DNA of 64,000 nucleotides from an uncultured Aurantimonas sp. Its GTDB lineage: Bacteria > Pseudomonadota > Alphaproteobacteria > Rhizobiales > Rhizobiaceae. The stretch spans positions 434,001 to 498,000 of the forward strand of contig CANKZU010000001.1 of NCBI GenBank assembly GCA_947488615.1, read 5' to 3'. The position numbers and the translations under genes are program-made. Numbering within the stretch: position 1 is the first letter of the stretch; each line of letters begins with the position of its first letter. Under the pieces are notes generated by a model, which saw only the letters and a list, made by a program, of their open reading frames with translations, was not told where the DNA came from and did no database searches. Shown piece after piece: positions 45,394 through 53,784 of this stretch.

Positions 45394-46167
45394 TCAGACC
45401 ATCATTTGCGCATCTCCATCGATGCTCAGGGCCTGTCCCGAAATGCTCGAACCCTGCGGAGATGCCAGGAACACCGCCATCGCCGCGAGATGCTGCGGTG
45501 GAATGAGTTTCCTCAGCGACGTCACCGCGAGAGCCGCCGCCTCGACCTCCTCGTAACTCCTGCCGAGCGCGGTCGCCTTGTTGGCGAACACCGATTGGAT
45601 GCGCGGTCCGTCGACGGAGCCGGGCAGGATCGCGTTGACGCGAATGCCGAACTCGCCGAGTTCGATGGCCAGCGATTTGGTGAAGCCGACGACGGCCCAT
45701 TTCGACGCCGCGTAAGGCGTGCGCATGGAAAAGCCGAGCCGCCCGGCCAGCGACGCGAGGTTGACGATGCTGGCGTTCTCGCTCCGCTTGAGCAACGGCA
45801 CGGCCAGCCGGGTGCAATTGAACTGACCGGTGATGTTGACGTTGAGGGTCTGGTCCCACGCCTCGGGATCGATGTCCTCGACCCGCCCCGTCGGCCCGGC
45901 GATGCCTGCATTGTTGACCAGAACGTCGAGCCCGCCGAGCGTCTTCTCCACTTCCGCAAACAGCCGCGCGACATCGCCGCGATCCGAGACGTCGGCCCTC
46001 GAGGCGGTGACGCCATCGAGATCGTCGGTTTCGGCCCCCTCCCCGTCACTGATGTCGCAGTAATGCACCCGCGCGCCGCCGGCCTGGAAGGCCCGCACCA
46101 TCTCCAGCCCGATGCCCGACGCACCCGCCGTCACCAACACCCGCAAACCGGCTATGTCCGATACCAT
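45394..46167 (-). CDS. Short-chain dehydrogenase/reductase (SDR)
   Basis: A 257-residue classical SDR. TAGASGIGLEM is the NAD(P)-binding glycine motif, NNAGIAG the structural motif, Ser in NLASLAGRLG and the YAASK pair (Tyr-x-x-x-Lys) complete the active site. CDISD after the second strand, with an acidic residue, favours NAD. The ATG at 46167 follows GAGAG; a GTG two codons upstream is possible. It sits directly after the GntR gene on the same strand, so it is probably part of the same catabolic regulon as the transporter and BKACE genes. Confidence 0.88.
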   Translation of the reverse strand: MVSDIAGLRVLVTAGASGIGLEMVRAFQAGGARVHYCDISDGEGAETDDLDGVTASRADVSDRGDVARLFAEVEKTLGGLDVLVNNAGIAGPTGRVEDIDPEAWDQTLNVNITGQFNCTRLAVPLLKRSENASIVNLASLAGRLGFSMRTPYAASKWAVVGFTKSLAIELGEFGIRVNAILPGSVDGPRIQSVFANKATALGRSYEEVEAAALAVTSLRKLIPPQHLAAMAVFLASPQGSSISGQALSIDGDAQMMV

Positions 46168-46169
46168 CG

Positions 46170-46895
46170 TCACTCTCGTTCTCGGATTGAAGCGGACGGC
46201 AGATCGCCGTTCGCCAGGATGAAATCCGCCGCGTCCCGGATGTCCGCCGCGACGGCGGCGCGGGCCTCATCGGCCTGCCTTGCCTTCAGCGCCGCGATGA
46301 GCCGAGCATGGTGCTTGTGGGCCTCGACCTCTTTCAGCCGGCGCCCGCTGGCGCGCAGATCGAGGTTGATGACCGGCCCGACCTGTAGCCACAACCCGTC
46401 GATGATCTGCTGCAATTGCGGCATGCCCGCCGCCGCATAGACGGCGAAATGCAGCTCCTTGTTGGCCTTCAGTGCGACCGCCCCGTCGGGGTCGCGGTGC
46501 CGGCTCTCGGCGGCGAAGCGTTCGTGATGGGCGCAAGCGACGGCAATCTGCGCGGCGTCGGCCCGTTCCGCCGCGAACTGAGCGGCGAGACCTTCGACTT
46601 CCATGCGGATGATCGTCAATTCGCCGAACCGTTCGCGGGTCATGATCGGCACCCGGATCGCCCGGTTCGGCAGGATTTCCAGCGCCCCCTCCGCCGACAG
46701 TCGGCCGACCGCCTCGCGCACCGGCATCGGGCTGGTGCCGACGGCCTCGGCCAATCCGCGAAGCGTGAACTTCTCGCCGGGCGCCACCTGTCCCGCCAGG
46801 ATCAGCTCCCGCAGATCACGGTAGACGTGCTCCCCGAGCGTCACCCGCGACACCCGCAGCACCTTGTCGGCGATACCCGTCTCGACGACGTTCAT
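46170..46895 (-). CDS. GntR family transcriptional regulator, FCD domain
   Basis: A 241-residue regulator. The winged helix (HVYRDLRELILAGQVAPGEKFTLRGLAEAVGTSPMPVREAVGRLSAEGALEILPNRAIRV) is followed by an FCD domain with ELHFAVYAAAGMPQL and AHKHHARLIAALKARQ supplying the metal-site histidines. It is divergent from the ABC binding-protein gene, with the palindrome at 46962-46985 between them, and likely represses both directions until a carboxylate effector binds. No paralogue relationship beyond family level to the regulator at 8852 is evident. Confidence 0.9.
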   Translation of the reverse strand: MNVVETGIADKVLRVSRVTLGEHVYRDLRELILAGQVAPGEKFTLRGLAEAVGTSPMPVREAVGRLSAEGALEILPNRAIRVPIMTRERFGELTIIRMEVEGLAAQFAAERADAAQIAVACAHHERFAAESRHRDPDGAVALKANKELHFAVYAAAGMPQLQQIIDGLWLQVGPVINLDLRASGRRLKEVEAHKHHARLIAALKARQADEARAAVAADIRDAADFILANGDLPSASIRERE

Positions 46896-46961
46896 GAAAT
46901 AAATTCCTCATTCGCCAACCTTACGGCTGGACTCAAGCACGAAAGCACGTTTTCCTAGATG

Positions 46962-46985
46962 TGTCATGTGTGATCACAAATGACA
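46962..46985. promoter_or_regulatory. 24-bp palindromic operator candidate
   Basis: A core TGTGATCACA (46969-46978) is flanked by TGTCAT (46962-46967) and ATGACA (46980-46985), giving a 24-bp inverted repeat with one mismatched pair. It lies in the 183-bp gap between the GntR gene and the binding-protein gene, where the repressor would control both. The core resembles operators of FCD-type GntR proteins. Confidence 0.68.
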
Positions 46986-47078
46986 ATCTGAGTGGAGGGA
47001 CGGCAGGCCGTCTCCGCGGGTCCCGCGGATTACGGGCTGAGGGAGCCCCTTCTGACAGGTCCATTGGGAGGAAGAAGA

Positions 47079-48338
47079 ATGTCCAGTTCGCATATCCGGC
47101 CCCACCGCAGACAGGTCATCAAGGGCATCGGCACGGCGGCACTCGTCGCCGGTCTCGGCACGCCCTTTATCGCCCGGGCACAAAGCGAGGTCGTCAAGAT
47201 CGGCCATTTGACGCCGCTGACCGGCTTCCTCGGCCCCCTCGGCGAATACGCCCAGCTCGGCGTCCAGCTGGCGGTCGAGGAACTCAACGCCGCCGGCGGC
47301 ATCGACGGGCGCCAGATCGAGCTCCTGATGGAGGACAGCGTCAATCCGGCCACGGCATCGACCAAGGCCGAGCGCTATATCACCCGCGACAACGTCGCCT
47401 GCATCATCGGCGAAATCAGCTCGGCGTCCGGCCTCGCGATCGCGCAGGTCGTCGAACGGAACAAGAAGCTGTTCTTCAACACCGGCTGCAACTCCGATGC
47501 CCTGCGTGGCAGCGACTGCAGCCGCTACATGTTCCATGTCGAGGCATCGAACTCGCAATATGTGAAGGGTGTTGGCTCGGCTTTCCTGCGCGACGGCCTC
47601 ATCGACGGGAAGAAGATCTACTTCCTCACCGCCGACTACGCCTACGGCCAGGATCTTTCCCGCGTCGGCAAGAACTTCATCGAGGCCAACAACGGCACGG
47701 TCGCATGGGAGGATCTGGTTCCGACCGACGCCACCGATTTCAGCGCCTACATCCTGAAGATCCGGCAAGCGCAACCCGATCTCATCATCTCCAACCTTGC
47801 CGGCAATCAGATCACCAATTTCGTCAAGCAGTATACCGAGTACGGCCTCGATTTTCCCTATGGCGGGTTCGGCTTCGACACCGCCGTCGCCTGGGGCGCC
47901 GGCAAGGGCAATTTCGGCGGCGAATGGCCGGTGGTCTGGCATCACAAGCTGGAAAACCCGGGCGCGCAGGCGTTCGTCCAAGCCTTCACCGCGAAGTGGG
48001 GCAAACCGCCAGACAACCAGGCCTGGGGCGATTATCTCGCCACCAAGCTGGTCGCGCAGGCGATGACCGAGACCAAGTCGATCGAGACCGACGCCGTTCT
48101 GGAGTATTTCGAGGGCGAGCCGAAACTCGACATCCTGAAGGCGCGCGAGGGGTATTTCCGCAAGCGCGACCACCAGCTCATCCAGGAAATGTACACGATG
48201 ACGGCCAAGCCGATCGATCAGTTGGAGGACGAGTGGGATCTGATGCTGCTCGGCGCGGCCGTGCCGGGCGAAGGCGAGGATCTGGAGGCGATCGCACCGA
48301 CCGAGGCCGAGAACGCCTGTAGCTTCGACGCCGCATAG
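47079..48338 (+). CDS. Branched-chain-amino-acid-type ABC substrate-binding protein (Tat-like signal)
   Basis: A 419-residue periplasmic binding protein. The N-terminus PHRRQVIKGIGTAALVAGLG looks like a twin-arginine signal rather than a Sec one, ending near IARAQS. The mature part (VVKIGHLTPLTGFLGPLGEYAQLGVQLAVEELNAAGGIDGR) is a Peripla_BP_6 fold. GGGAGGAAGAAG directly precedes the ATG. First gene of the transport and catabolic operon; the ligand is probably the beta-hydroxy acid or amine that the downstream dehydrogenase and BKACE enzyme degrade. Confidence 0.9.
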   Translation: MSSSHIRPHRRQVIKGIGTAALVAGLGTPFIARAQSEVVKIGHLTPLTGFLGPLGEYAQLGVQLAVEELNAAGGIDGRQIELLMEDSVNPATASTKAERYITRDNVACIIGEISSASGLAIAQVVERNKKLFFNTGCNSDALRGSDCSRYMFHVEASNSQYVKGVGSAFLRDGLIDGKKIYFLTADYAYGQDLSRVGKNFIEANNGTVAWEDLVPTDATDFSAYILKIRQAQPDLIISNLAGNQITNFVKQYTEYGLDFPYGGFGFDTAVAWGAGKGNFGGEWPVVWHHKLENPGAQAFVQAFTAKWGKPPDNQAWGDYLATKLVAQAMTETKSIETDAVLEYFEGEPKLDILKAREGYFRKRDHQLIQEMYTMTAKPIDQLEDEWDLMLLGAAVPGEGEDLEAIAPTEAENACSFDAA

Positions 48339-48424
48339 GCTCGTCGTAGCGGGTTCGTCGGCGCGGCGCCGCTCGTCGCGCCGACGGGTTTTGAAGTCTT
48401 CCGATCACCGCTGAGGGTCGTACC

Positions 48425-49303
48425 TTGCCCCTGGAAGCCATCTTTGTCCTCGAACAGGTCGTCAACGGCCTGTTCGTCGGCGTCAATTATCTGCTGATCG
48501 CCCTCGGCCTGTCGCTGATCTTTTCGCTCGGCGGCATCGTCAATCTGGCGCATGGCGGTTTCTACGCGATCGGCGCGTATCTGGTCGTCCTGCTGTTCGA
48601 CACACTCGGCTATCCCGCCTTCGTGGCCGCGCCGCTCCTGGTGGCGGTTATCGGCGTGGGGGTCGAACGGGTCTTCCTGCGGCCCTTCTACAAAGCAGAT
48701 CCGGCGTTGAGCCTGTTGCTGACCTTCGGGCTCGCCATGGTCATCGAGCAGTCGCTCCGCATGATCTTCGGCGCGAGCCCGCGTCCCTTCTCGATCCCGC
48801 AATTTCTCAGCGGCCAGATCTTCATCGGCGACTTCATCTATTCGCGCTATCGCTTCGCCATCCTGGTCGTCGCCACCGCCGCCGTGGCCGGCCTCTGGCT
48901 GCTCTTGCAGCGAACGCCGTTCGGCCGGATCGTGCGGGCCGGCATCCAGGCGCCCGACATGGTCGGCGCGCTCGGCATCTCCCTGAAGCCGTATCTGACC
49001 GCCGTCGCTGCCCTTGGTCTCGGCCTCGCCGGACTGGCCGGAACGATGATGGCCCCGATCACGGGCATTCATCCGGCCATGGGAGCCGAGATCCTCATCC
49101 CCGCTTTCGTGGTCGTGGTGATTGGCGGCCTGGGATCGTTCTGGGGCGTGATCGTCGCCGCCCTCCTCGTCGGCGTGGTCCGTGGCCTGACCATCTATTT
49201 CTATCCGCCGGCGGCCGAAGCCTCGATGTACATCTTGATGCTGCTCGTGCTGCTCGTCAGGCCCCGTGGCCTGTTCGGCGAGCGGATCGCCAGGTTCGAG
49301 TAG
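48425..49303 (+). CDS. LivH-type ABC permease
   Basis: A 292-residue permease with about eight transmembrane segments. VNYLLIALGLSLIFSLGGIVNLAHGGFYAIGAYL and VVVIGGLGSFWGVIVAALLVGVVRG are the LivH signatures. The start is a TTG with GAGGG upstream, as no ATG is available before the conserved N-terminus. It follows the binding-protein gene by 86 bp and precedes the fused transporter gene by nine bases, and forms half of the channel with the permease part of that fusion. Confidence 0.9.
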   Translation: MPLEAIFVLEQVVNGLFVGVNYLLIALGLSLIFSLGGIVNLAHGGFYAIGAYLVVLLFDTLGYPAFVAAPLLVAVIGVGVERVFLRPFYKADPALSLLLTFGLAMVIEQSLRMIFGASPRPFSIPQFLSGQIFIGDFIYSRYRFAILVVATAAVAGLWLLLQRTPFGRIVRAGIQAPDMVGALGISLKPYLTAVAALGLGLAGLAGTMMAPITGIHPAMGAEILIPAFVVVVIGGLGSFWGVIVAALLVGVVRGLTIYFYPPAAEASMYILMLLVLLVRPRGLFGERIARFE

Positions 49304-49312
49304 GGCGCTCCC

Positions 49313-51832
49313 ATGCTGTCACGGTCTCTCAACATCGTCATCGCATTGGCGGCGCTTGTCATCCTGCCGTTCTTTATGGAAGCGATTGGTCTGACGGTCG
49401 ATTCCGCCATCGACGTGATCGTGCTCGCCACGGCCGCGCTCGCGTTGAATCTTTTGTTCGGCTACACCGGGCTGATCTCCTTCGGCAACGGGCTGTGGTT
49501 CGGCATCGGCGTCTACGCCGCCGCGCTGGCCCATCTGAACTGGTTTCCCGACCAGATGCTGCTGCCCGCGCTGATCTCGGTCGCCACCGTCGCGGTCATG
49601 GCCACCGTCCTCGGGTTCCTCATCTTGCGGCGCAAGGGCGTCTATTTTTCGCTTCTGACCTTGGCTCTCACGGCCCTCGGCTACGCCATTGCATTTCGCT
49701 GGACGGAGGTGACCGGCGGTGAAAACGGCCTCGGCGGCATCACCCGCCCGGCCCCGTTCGGCCTCTCGACAGTAAACAGCGACTCCTATTACGTGCTCGC
49801 CGCCATCGTGGTCTTCGCCGTATTCTTCGCCCTGCAACGCTTCGTCCGCTCGCCGATCGGCACGGTCCTCGTCGCGATCCGGGAAAACGAGGAGCGGGCG
49901 CGCTTCCTCGGCTACGCGACACCCTCCTACAAGCTGATCTGTTTCGTCGTCTCGGCGACCGTCACGGCCCTTGCCGGCGTTCTGTTCCTTTTCCATCACC
50001 GCTTCGCCTCGGCCGACCCCGTCTCGCCGGCCTTTTCCGGCGAGCTCCTCGCTATGGTGTTGATCGGCGGCTCGCGCAGCTTCCTCGGCCCGGCCCTCGG
50101 CGCGCTGTTCTACGTCCTGTTCCGCGAGTTCCTGTCGCAATGGACCGGCGACTGGCTGTTCTATTTCGGCCTGCTCTTCGTCGGCTTCATCATGTTCTCG
50201 CCGTCCGGTCTCGTCGGCGTGGCCGGGCGCATCATCGGCCCGTTTCTGCCGAAGCGCACGGGCGCCGCCGCGATGGCCAATCGCAGCACCGCCGAGGGCG
50301 AACCGCTGCCCGCCTTTCTGCGCCGCAAGGATGCCGGACAGGAGCCGCTGCTTCGCATCGACGGGCTCGCCAAGAATTTCGGCTCCGTCCAGGCGGTGCG
50401 CGACGCAAGCTTTACCGTTCGCAATCGGACCCTGCATGCGCTGATCGGTCCCAACGGCGCCGGCAAGACCAGTGCGTTCAACCTCATCTCCGGCATGTTC
50501 GCGCCCAATCGCGGCAAGGTGACCCTTGGCGATGAGAGCATCGCGGGCTTGCCGCCCGAATCCGTGTGCCGCCGGGGTTTGGCCCGCTCCTTCCAGATCA
50601 CCAATCTCTTCCCGACCCTCAGCGTCGAGGAGAACCTGCGACTGGGCGTTCAGGCCACCCATGCCAGCCGATTCAATCCGTGGATCGGCGCGAAAGGGAT
50701 CGCGGCGATCAATCAGGAAACCGCCGAGATCATCCGCTTTCTCGGCGTCCGCGGCATGGAGAGCGCCGAGGCGGGGGCGCTGTCCTATGGCGGACAGCGG
50801 GTGCTCGACATGGGGCTCGCCATCACCTCGAAGCCGCGCATGCTGCTGCTGGACGAGCCGTTGGCCGGACTGGCCGCGGCGGAGCGCGAACGGATCGGTC
50901 GCCTGATTCGCCAGATCGCCGACGATATCCCGGTGCTCCTGGTCGAACATGACATCGACCGCGTCTTCGACCTGGCGGATGCCGTTACCGTGATGAATGG
51001 CGGTGAGGTCCTCGTCGACGGGAGCGCGGATGAGGTTCGCACCGACAAGCGCGTGCAGGACATCTATATCGGCTCGGGCGTCGCCGCCCTGGCCGCGCGC
51101 GAACTCGTCTCGGCCGCCCGACCGGAACTGCTGCTCGGCCTCAAGGGGATCGATACCTTCTATGGTAAGAGCCAGATCCTTTCGGACGTGTCGCTGGACG
51201 TCCATCACGGCGAGATCGTCGCCCTGCTCGGCCGCAACGGGGCGGGCAAGACCACCTTGCTGAAGACGTTGATCGGCATCGCCCCGCCCGCGACCGGCGA
51301 GGCGACCTTGGCTGGCGAAAACATCGCAGGTCTTGCCTCCGCCGACATCGCGCGCCGTGGAGTGGGATATGTCCCGCAGGGCCGGGGACTGTTTTCCGGC
51401 ATGTCGGTGCGCCAGAACCTCGAATTGGGGCGCCTGCGGCGGTTGACCGGCAATGGCCGCCACTGGACCGAGGAGCGGGTGCTCGAATTCTTTCCCCGGC
51501 TTCGCGAACGGCTCGACATCGATGCCGACCGCCTGTCGGGCGGCGAGCAGCAGATGGTCGCGGTGGCCCGCGCACTCGTCGGCGACACCCGCCTGTTGCT
51601 GCTGGACGAACCCTTCGAGGGATTGTCCCCGGCGATCACCGAAGAGTTGTTCGACGCCTTCGACAAGCTGCGCAGCGAGGTTTCGATCCTGATCGTCGAT
51701 CATCATCTCGATCTCGTGCTCAATCTCGCCGATCGGGTGACGGTGCTCGAACGCGGTCGCGTCGTGCATGAAGGACCCGCCCGGCCGCTGGCGCGCGATC
51801 TCGATCTGCGCCGGGAGGTCCTTTGGCTCTGA
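49313..51832 (+). CDS. Fused LivM permease - LivG ATPase - LivF ATPase
   Basis: An 839-residue single polypeptide carrying three subunits normally encoded separately. Residues 1 to about 315 are a LivM-type permease (LFGYTGLISFGNGLWFGIG, RRKGVYFSLLTLALTALGY). Residues about 345-585 are a LivG-type ATPase (GPNGAGKTS, LSYGGQRVLDMG, LLLDEPLAG, LLVEHDID). Residues about 600-839 are a LivF-type ATPase (GRNGAGKTT, VPQGRGLFSGMSVRQNLELG, LSGGEQQMV, LLLDEPFEG, IVDHHLD). All catalytic motifs are kept, so only LivH and the binding protein are needed to complete the transporter. The DNA shows continuous frame across both junctions. Confidence 0.93.
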   Translation: MLSRSLNIVIALAALVILPFFMEAIGLTVDSAIDVIVLATAALALNLLFGYTGLISFGNGLWFGIGVYAAALAHLNWFPDQMLLPALISVATVAVMATVLGFLILRRKGVYFSLLTLALTALGYAIAFRWTEVTGGENGLGGITRPAPFGLSTVNSDSYYVLAAIVVFAVFFALQRFVRSPIGTVLVAIRENEERARFLGYATPSYKLICFVVSATVTALAGVLFLFHHRFASADPVSPAFSGELLAMVLIGGSRSFLGPALGALFYVLFREFLSQWTGDWLFYFGLLFVGFIMFSPSGLVGVAGRIIGPFLPKRTGAAAMANRSTAEGEPLPAFLRRKDAGQEPLLRIDGLAKNFGSVQAVRDASFTVRNRTLHALIGPNGAGKTSAFNLISGMFAPNRGKVTLGDESIAGLPPESVCRRGLARSFQITNLFPTLSVEENLRLGVQATHASRFNPWIGAKGIAAINQETAEIIRFLGVRGMESAEAGALSYGGQRVLDMGLAITSKPRMLLLDEPLAGLAAAERERIGRLIRQIADDIPVLLVEHDIDRVFDLADAVTVMNGGEVLVDGSADEVRTDKRVQDIYIGSGVAALAARELVSAARPELLLGLKGIDTFYGKSQILSDVSLDVHHGEIVALLGRNGAGKTTLLKTLIGIAPPATGEATLAGENIAGLASADIARRGVGYVPQGRGLFSGMSVRQNLELGRLRRLTGNGRHWTEERVLEFFPRLRERLDIDADRLSGGEQQMVAVARALVGDTRLLLLDEPFEGLSPAITEELFDAFDKLRSEVSILIVDHHLDLVLNLADRVTVLERGRVVHEGPARPLARDLDLRREVLWL

Positions 51833-51848
51833 ACGGCAGGGAGAATCC

Positions 51849-52796
51849 ATGACCAAGATCGCCATCGTCGGCTGCGGCTTGATCGGCCGCGCCTGGGCCA
51901 TCACCTTCGCCCGCGCCGGCCACGACGTCGCGCTGTTCGACCGCCAGGATGGGGCTCCCGAAAGCGCGCGGGCCTATATCGCCGAAATCCTGCCGTCCCT
52001 GGCCGAATTCGACCTCTTGAATGGAGCGATGCCCGAAGCCGTGCTCAGCCGTATCGCTCTGGCGCCGTCCCTGCCCGCCGCACTCGACGGCGCAGTGCAT
52101 GTCCAGGAGAACACGCCCGAAGATCTGGCGATCAAGCGCTCTGTCTTCAGCGAGCTCGAAGGGTATGCCGACGCCGACGCGGTGCTCGCCTCGTCGACCT
52201 CGGCGATCCTGCCCTCCTTGTTCAGCGAACATCTTCGCACCCGCGAGCGGTGCCTCGTCGCCCATCCGATCAACCCGCCCTACCTCGTGCCAGCAGTCGA
52301 GGTCGTCCCGGCGCCCTGGACCAGCGTCGACGCGCGCGATCGGACCGCGAGCTTGATGCGCGAGGCCGGCCAGTCGCCGATCGTGATGAAGCGCGAGATT
52401 GACGGCTTCGTCATGAACCGTATGCAGGGGGCGCTGCTCGAAGAGGCGTTTCGCCTTGTTCACGATGGCTTCGCCGACCCCGAGGACGTCGACATCGGCA
52501 TCAGGGAAGGCCTGGCGCTGCGCTGGAGCTTCATGGGGCCGTTCGAGACGATCGATCTCAACGCCCCCGGCGGCGTCCGCGACTACGTCACCCGCTACCA
52601 GGGGATCTATGAGACCATCGCGCCATCGCAGCGCCGCCGCGTCGATTGGGCCGGCCCGGTCATCGAGACCGTCGAAAAGGACCGCCGCGAGCGCCTGCCG
52701 GAAGACCAGCTTGGCGCCCGGCAGCAATGGCGCGACCGCCGCCTGATGGCTCTCGCCGCCCACAAGCGGCGATCCAACCGCGACATCAAATCCTGA
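51849..52796 (+). CDS. 3-hydroxyacyl-CoA dehydrogenase-family (lambda-crystallin-like) dehydrogenase
   Basis: A 315-residue NAD-dependent dehydrogenase. KIAIVGCGLIGRAWAITFARAGHDVALFDR is the nucleotide-binding fold; STSAILPSLFSEHL, HPINPPYLVPAVEVVPAPW (catalytic His) and DGFVMNRMQGALLEEAFRLVHDG are those of the short branch that includes lambda-crystallin/L-gulonate dehydrogenase and carnitine 3-dehydrogenase. It oxidises a beta-hydroxy acid to a beta-keto acid, the exact substrate type of the next enzyme. ATG at 51849 follows the ribosome site AGGGAGAA. Substrate is unassigned. Confidence 0.87.
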   Translation: MTKIAIVGCGLIGRAWAITFARAGHDVALFDRQDGAPESARAYIAEILPSLAEFDLLNGAMPEAVLSRIALAPSLPAALDGAVHVQENTPEDLAIKRSVFSELEGYADADAVLASSTSAILPSLFSEHLRTRERCLVAHPINPPYLVPAVEVVPAPWTSVDARDRTASLMREAGQSPIVMKREIDGFVMNRMQGALLEEAFRLVHDGFADPEDVDIGIREGLALRWSFMGPFETIDLNAPGGVRDYVTRYQGIYETIAPSQRRRVDWAGPVIETVEKDRRERLPEDQLGARQQWRDRRLMALAAHKRRSNRDIKS

Positions 52797-52807
52797 AGGA
52801 GACGGCC

Positions 52808-53737
52808 ATGGCCCAACGCAAAGTCATCATCACCTGCGCCGTGACCGGCGCGATCCACACGCCGACCATGTCGCCGCATCTGCCGGTCACGCCCGATGAG
52901 ATCGTCACGGATGCCGTGGCCGCCGCCGAAGCCGGCGCGGCGATCCTGCATCTCCATGCCCGCGATCCCGAGACCGGCAAGCCCGACCAGACGGTCGAGG
53001 CCTTCGCGCGCTTCCTGCCGCGGATCAAGCAACAGACCGGGGCGGTCATCAACATCACGTCCGGCGGCAGCCCCTACATGAAGGTCGAGGAACGCATCAT
53101 GCCGGCCGCCCGGTTCAAGCCGGAGGTCGCCTCCCTCAACATGGGCTCGATGAATTTCGGCCTGTTTCACCTGCTCGACAAATACAAGGAATTCCAGCAT
53201 CCGTGGGAGAAGGAGCACCTCGCCAACACCCGCGATCTCGTCTTCCGCAACACCTTCAAGGACATCGAGTACATCCTTGAGACCTGCTACGATAACGGCA
53301 CCCGCTTCGAGTTCGAGTGCTACGACATCGGGCATCTCTACAATCTGAAGCATTTCCTGGATCGGGGTCTGGTGAAGCCACCGCTGTTCGTGCAGTCCGT
53401 CTTCGGCCTGCTCGGCGGCATCGGCCCGCACCCGGAAGACGTCATGCACATGAAGCGGACCGCCGACCGGCTGTTCGGCGACGATTATCGCTGGTCGGTG
53501 CTCGGCGCCGGCCGCCACCAACTGGCCATCGCCGCGCAGGCCGCGGCCATGGGCGGAAATATCCGGGTCGGCCTGGAGGACTCGCTATGGGCCGGCGCCG
53601 GCAAGCTGGCGACCTCCAACGCCGATCAGGTTCGCCTGGCCCGCTCCATCATCGAGGGTCTGGGGCTGGACGTGGCCTCGCCCGACGAAGCGCGCGAGAT
53701 CCTGCAGCTCAAGGGCGGCGACAAGGTCGACATCTGA
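52808..53737 (+). CDS. BKACE family beta-keto acid cleavage enzyme (DUF849)
   Basis: A 309-residue TIM-barrel enzyme. VIITCAVTGAIHTP, ILHLHARDPETGKPDQT (metal-binding His pair), NITSGGSPYM and SLNMGSMNFG are the family hallmarks. BKACE enzymes condense a beta-keto acid with acetyl-CoA to give acetoacetate and a new acyl-CoA. Following a beta-hydroxy acid dehydrogenase by 11 bases and preceded by GGAGA, it completes the pathway: uptake, oxidation, cleavage. Chain type of the substrate is not readable; carnitine-like or dehydrocarnitine-type acids are one option. Confidence 0.92.
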   Translation: MAQRKVIITCAVTGAIHTPTMSPHLPVTPDEIVTDAVAAAEAGAAILHLHARDPETGKPDQTVEAFARFLPRIKQQTGAVINITSGGSPYMKVEERIMPAARFKPEVASLNMGSMNFGLFHLLDKYKEFQHPWEKEHLANTRDLVFRNTFKDIEYILETCYDNGTRFEFECYDIGHLYNLKHFLDRGLVKPPLFVQSVFGLLGGIGPHPEDVMHMKRTADRLFGDDYRWSVLGAGRHQLAIAAQAAAMGGNIRVGLEDSLWAGAGKLATSNADQVRLARSIIEGLGLDVASPDEAREILQLKGGDKVDI

Positions 53738-53747
53738 TCCCTGCACC

Positions 53748-53784
53748 CGCCCGAGGGACAGTCTGGCGTTCAGACCTTCGGGCG
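53748..53784. terminator. Bidirectional terminator hairpin
   Basis: CGCCCGA (53748-53754) pairs with TCGGGCG (53778-53784), and inside it GTCTG (53761-53765) pairs with CAGAC (53771-53775) around a GCGTT loop. It lies between and across the ends of the convergent BKACE and helicase genes, as expected for a shared terminator; a TTT follows on the plus side. Confidence 0.6.

Noticed and set aside
49319..51904. An 861-codon open frame on the minus strand opposite the Liv fusion gene.
   Set aside because: Antisense to a gene with intact ABC motifs throughout; composition is of the shadow type.
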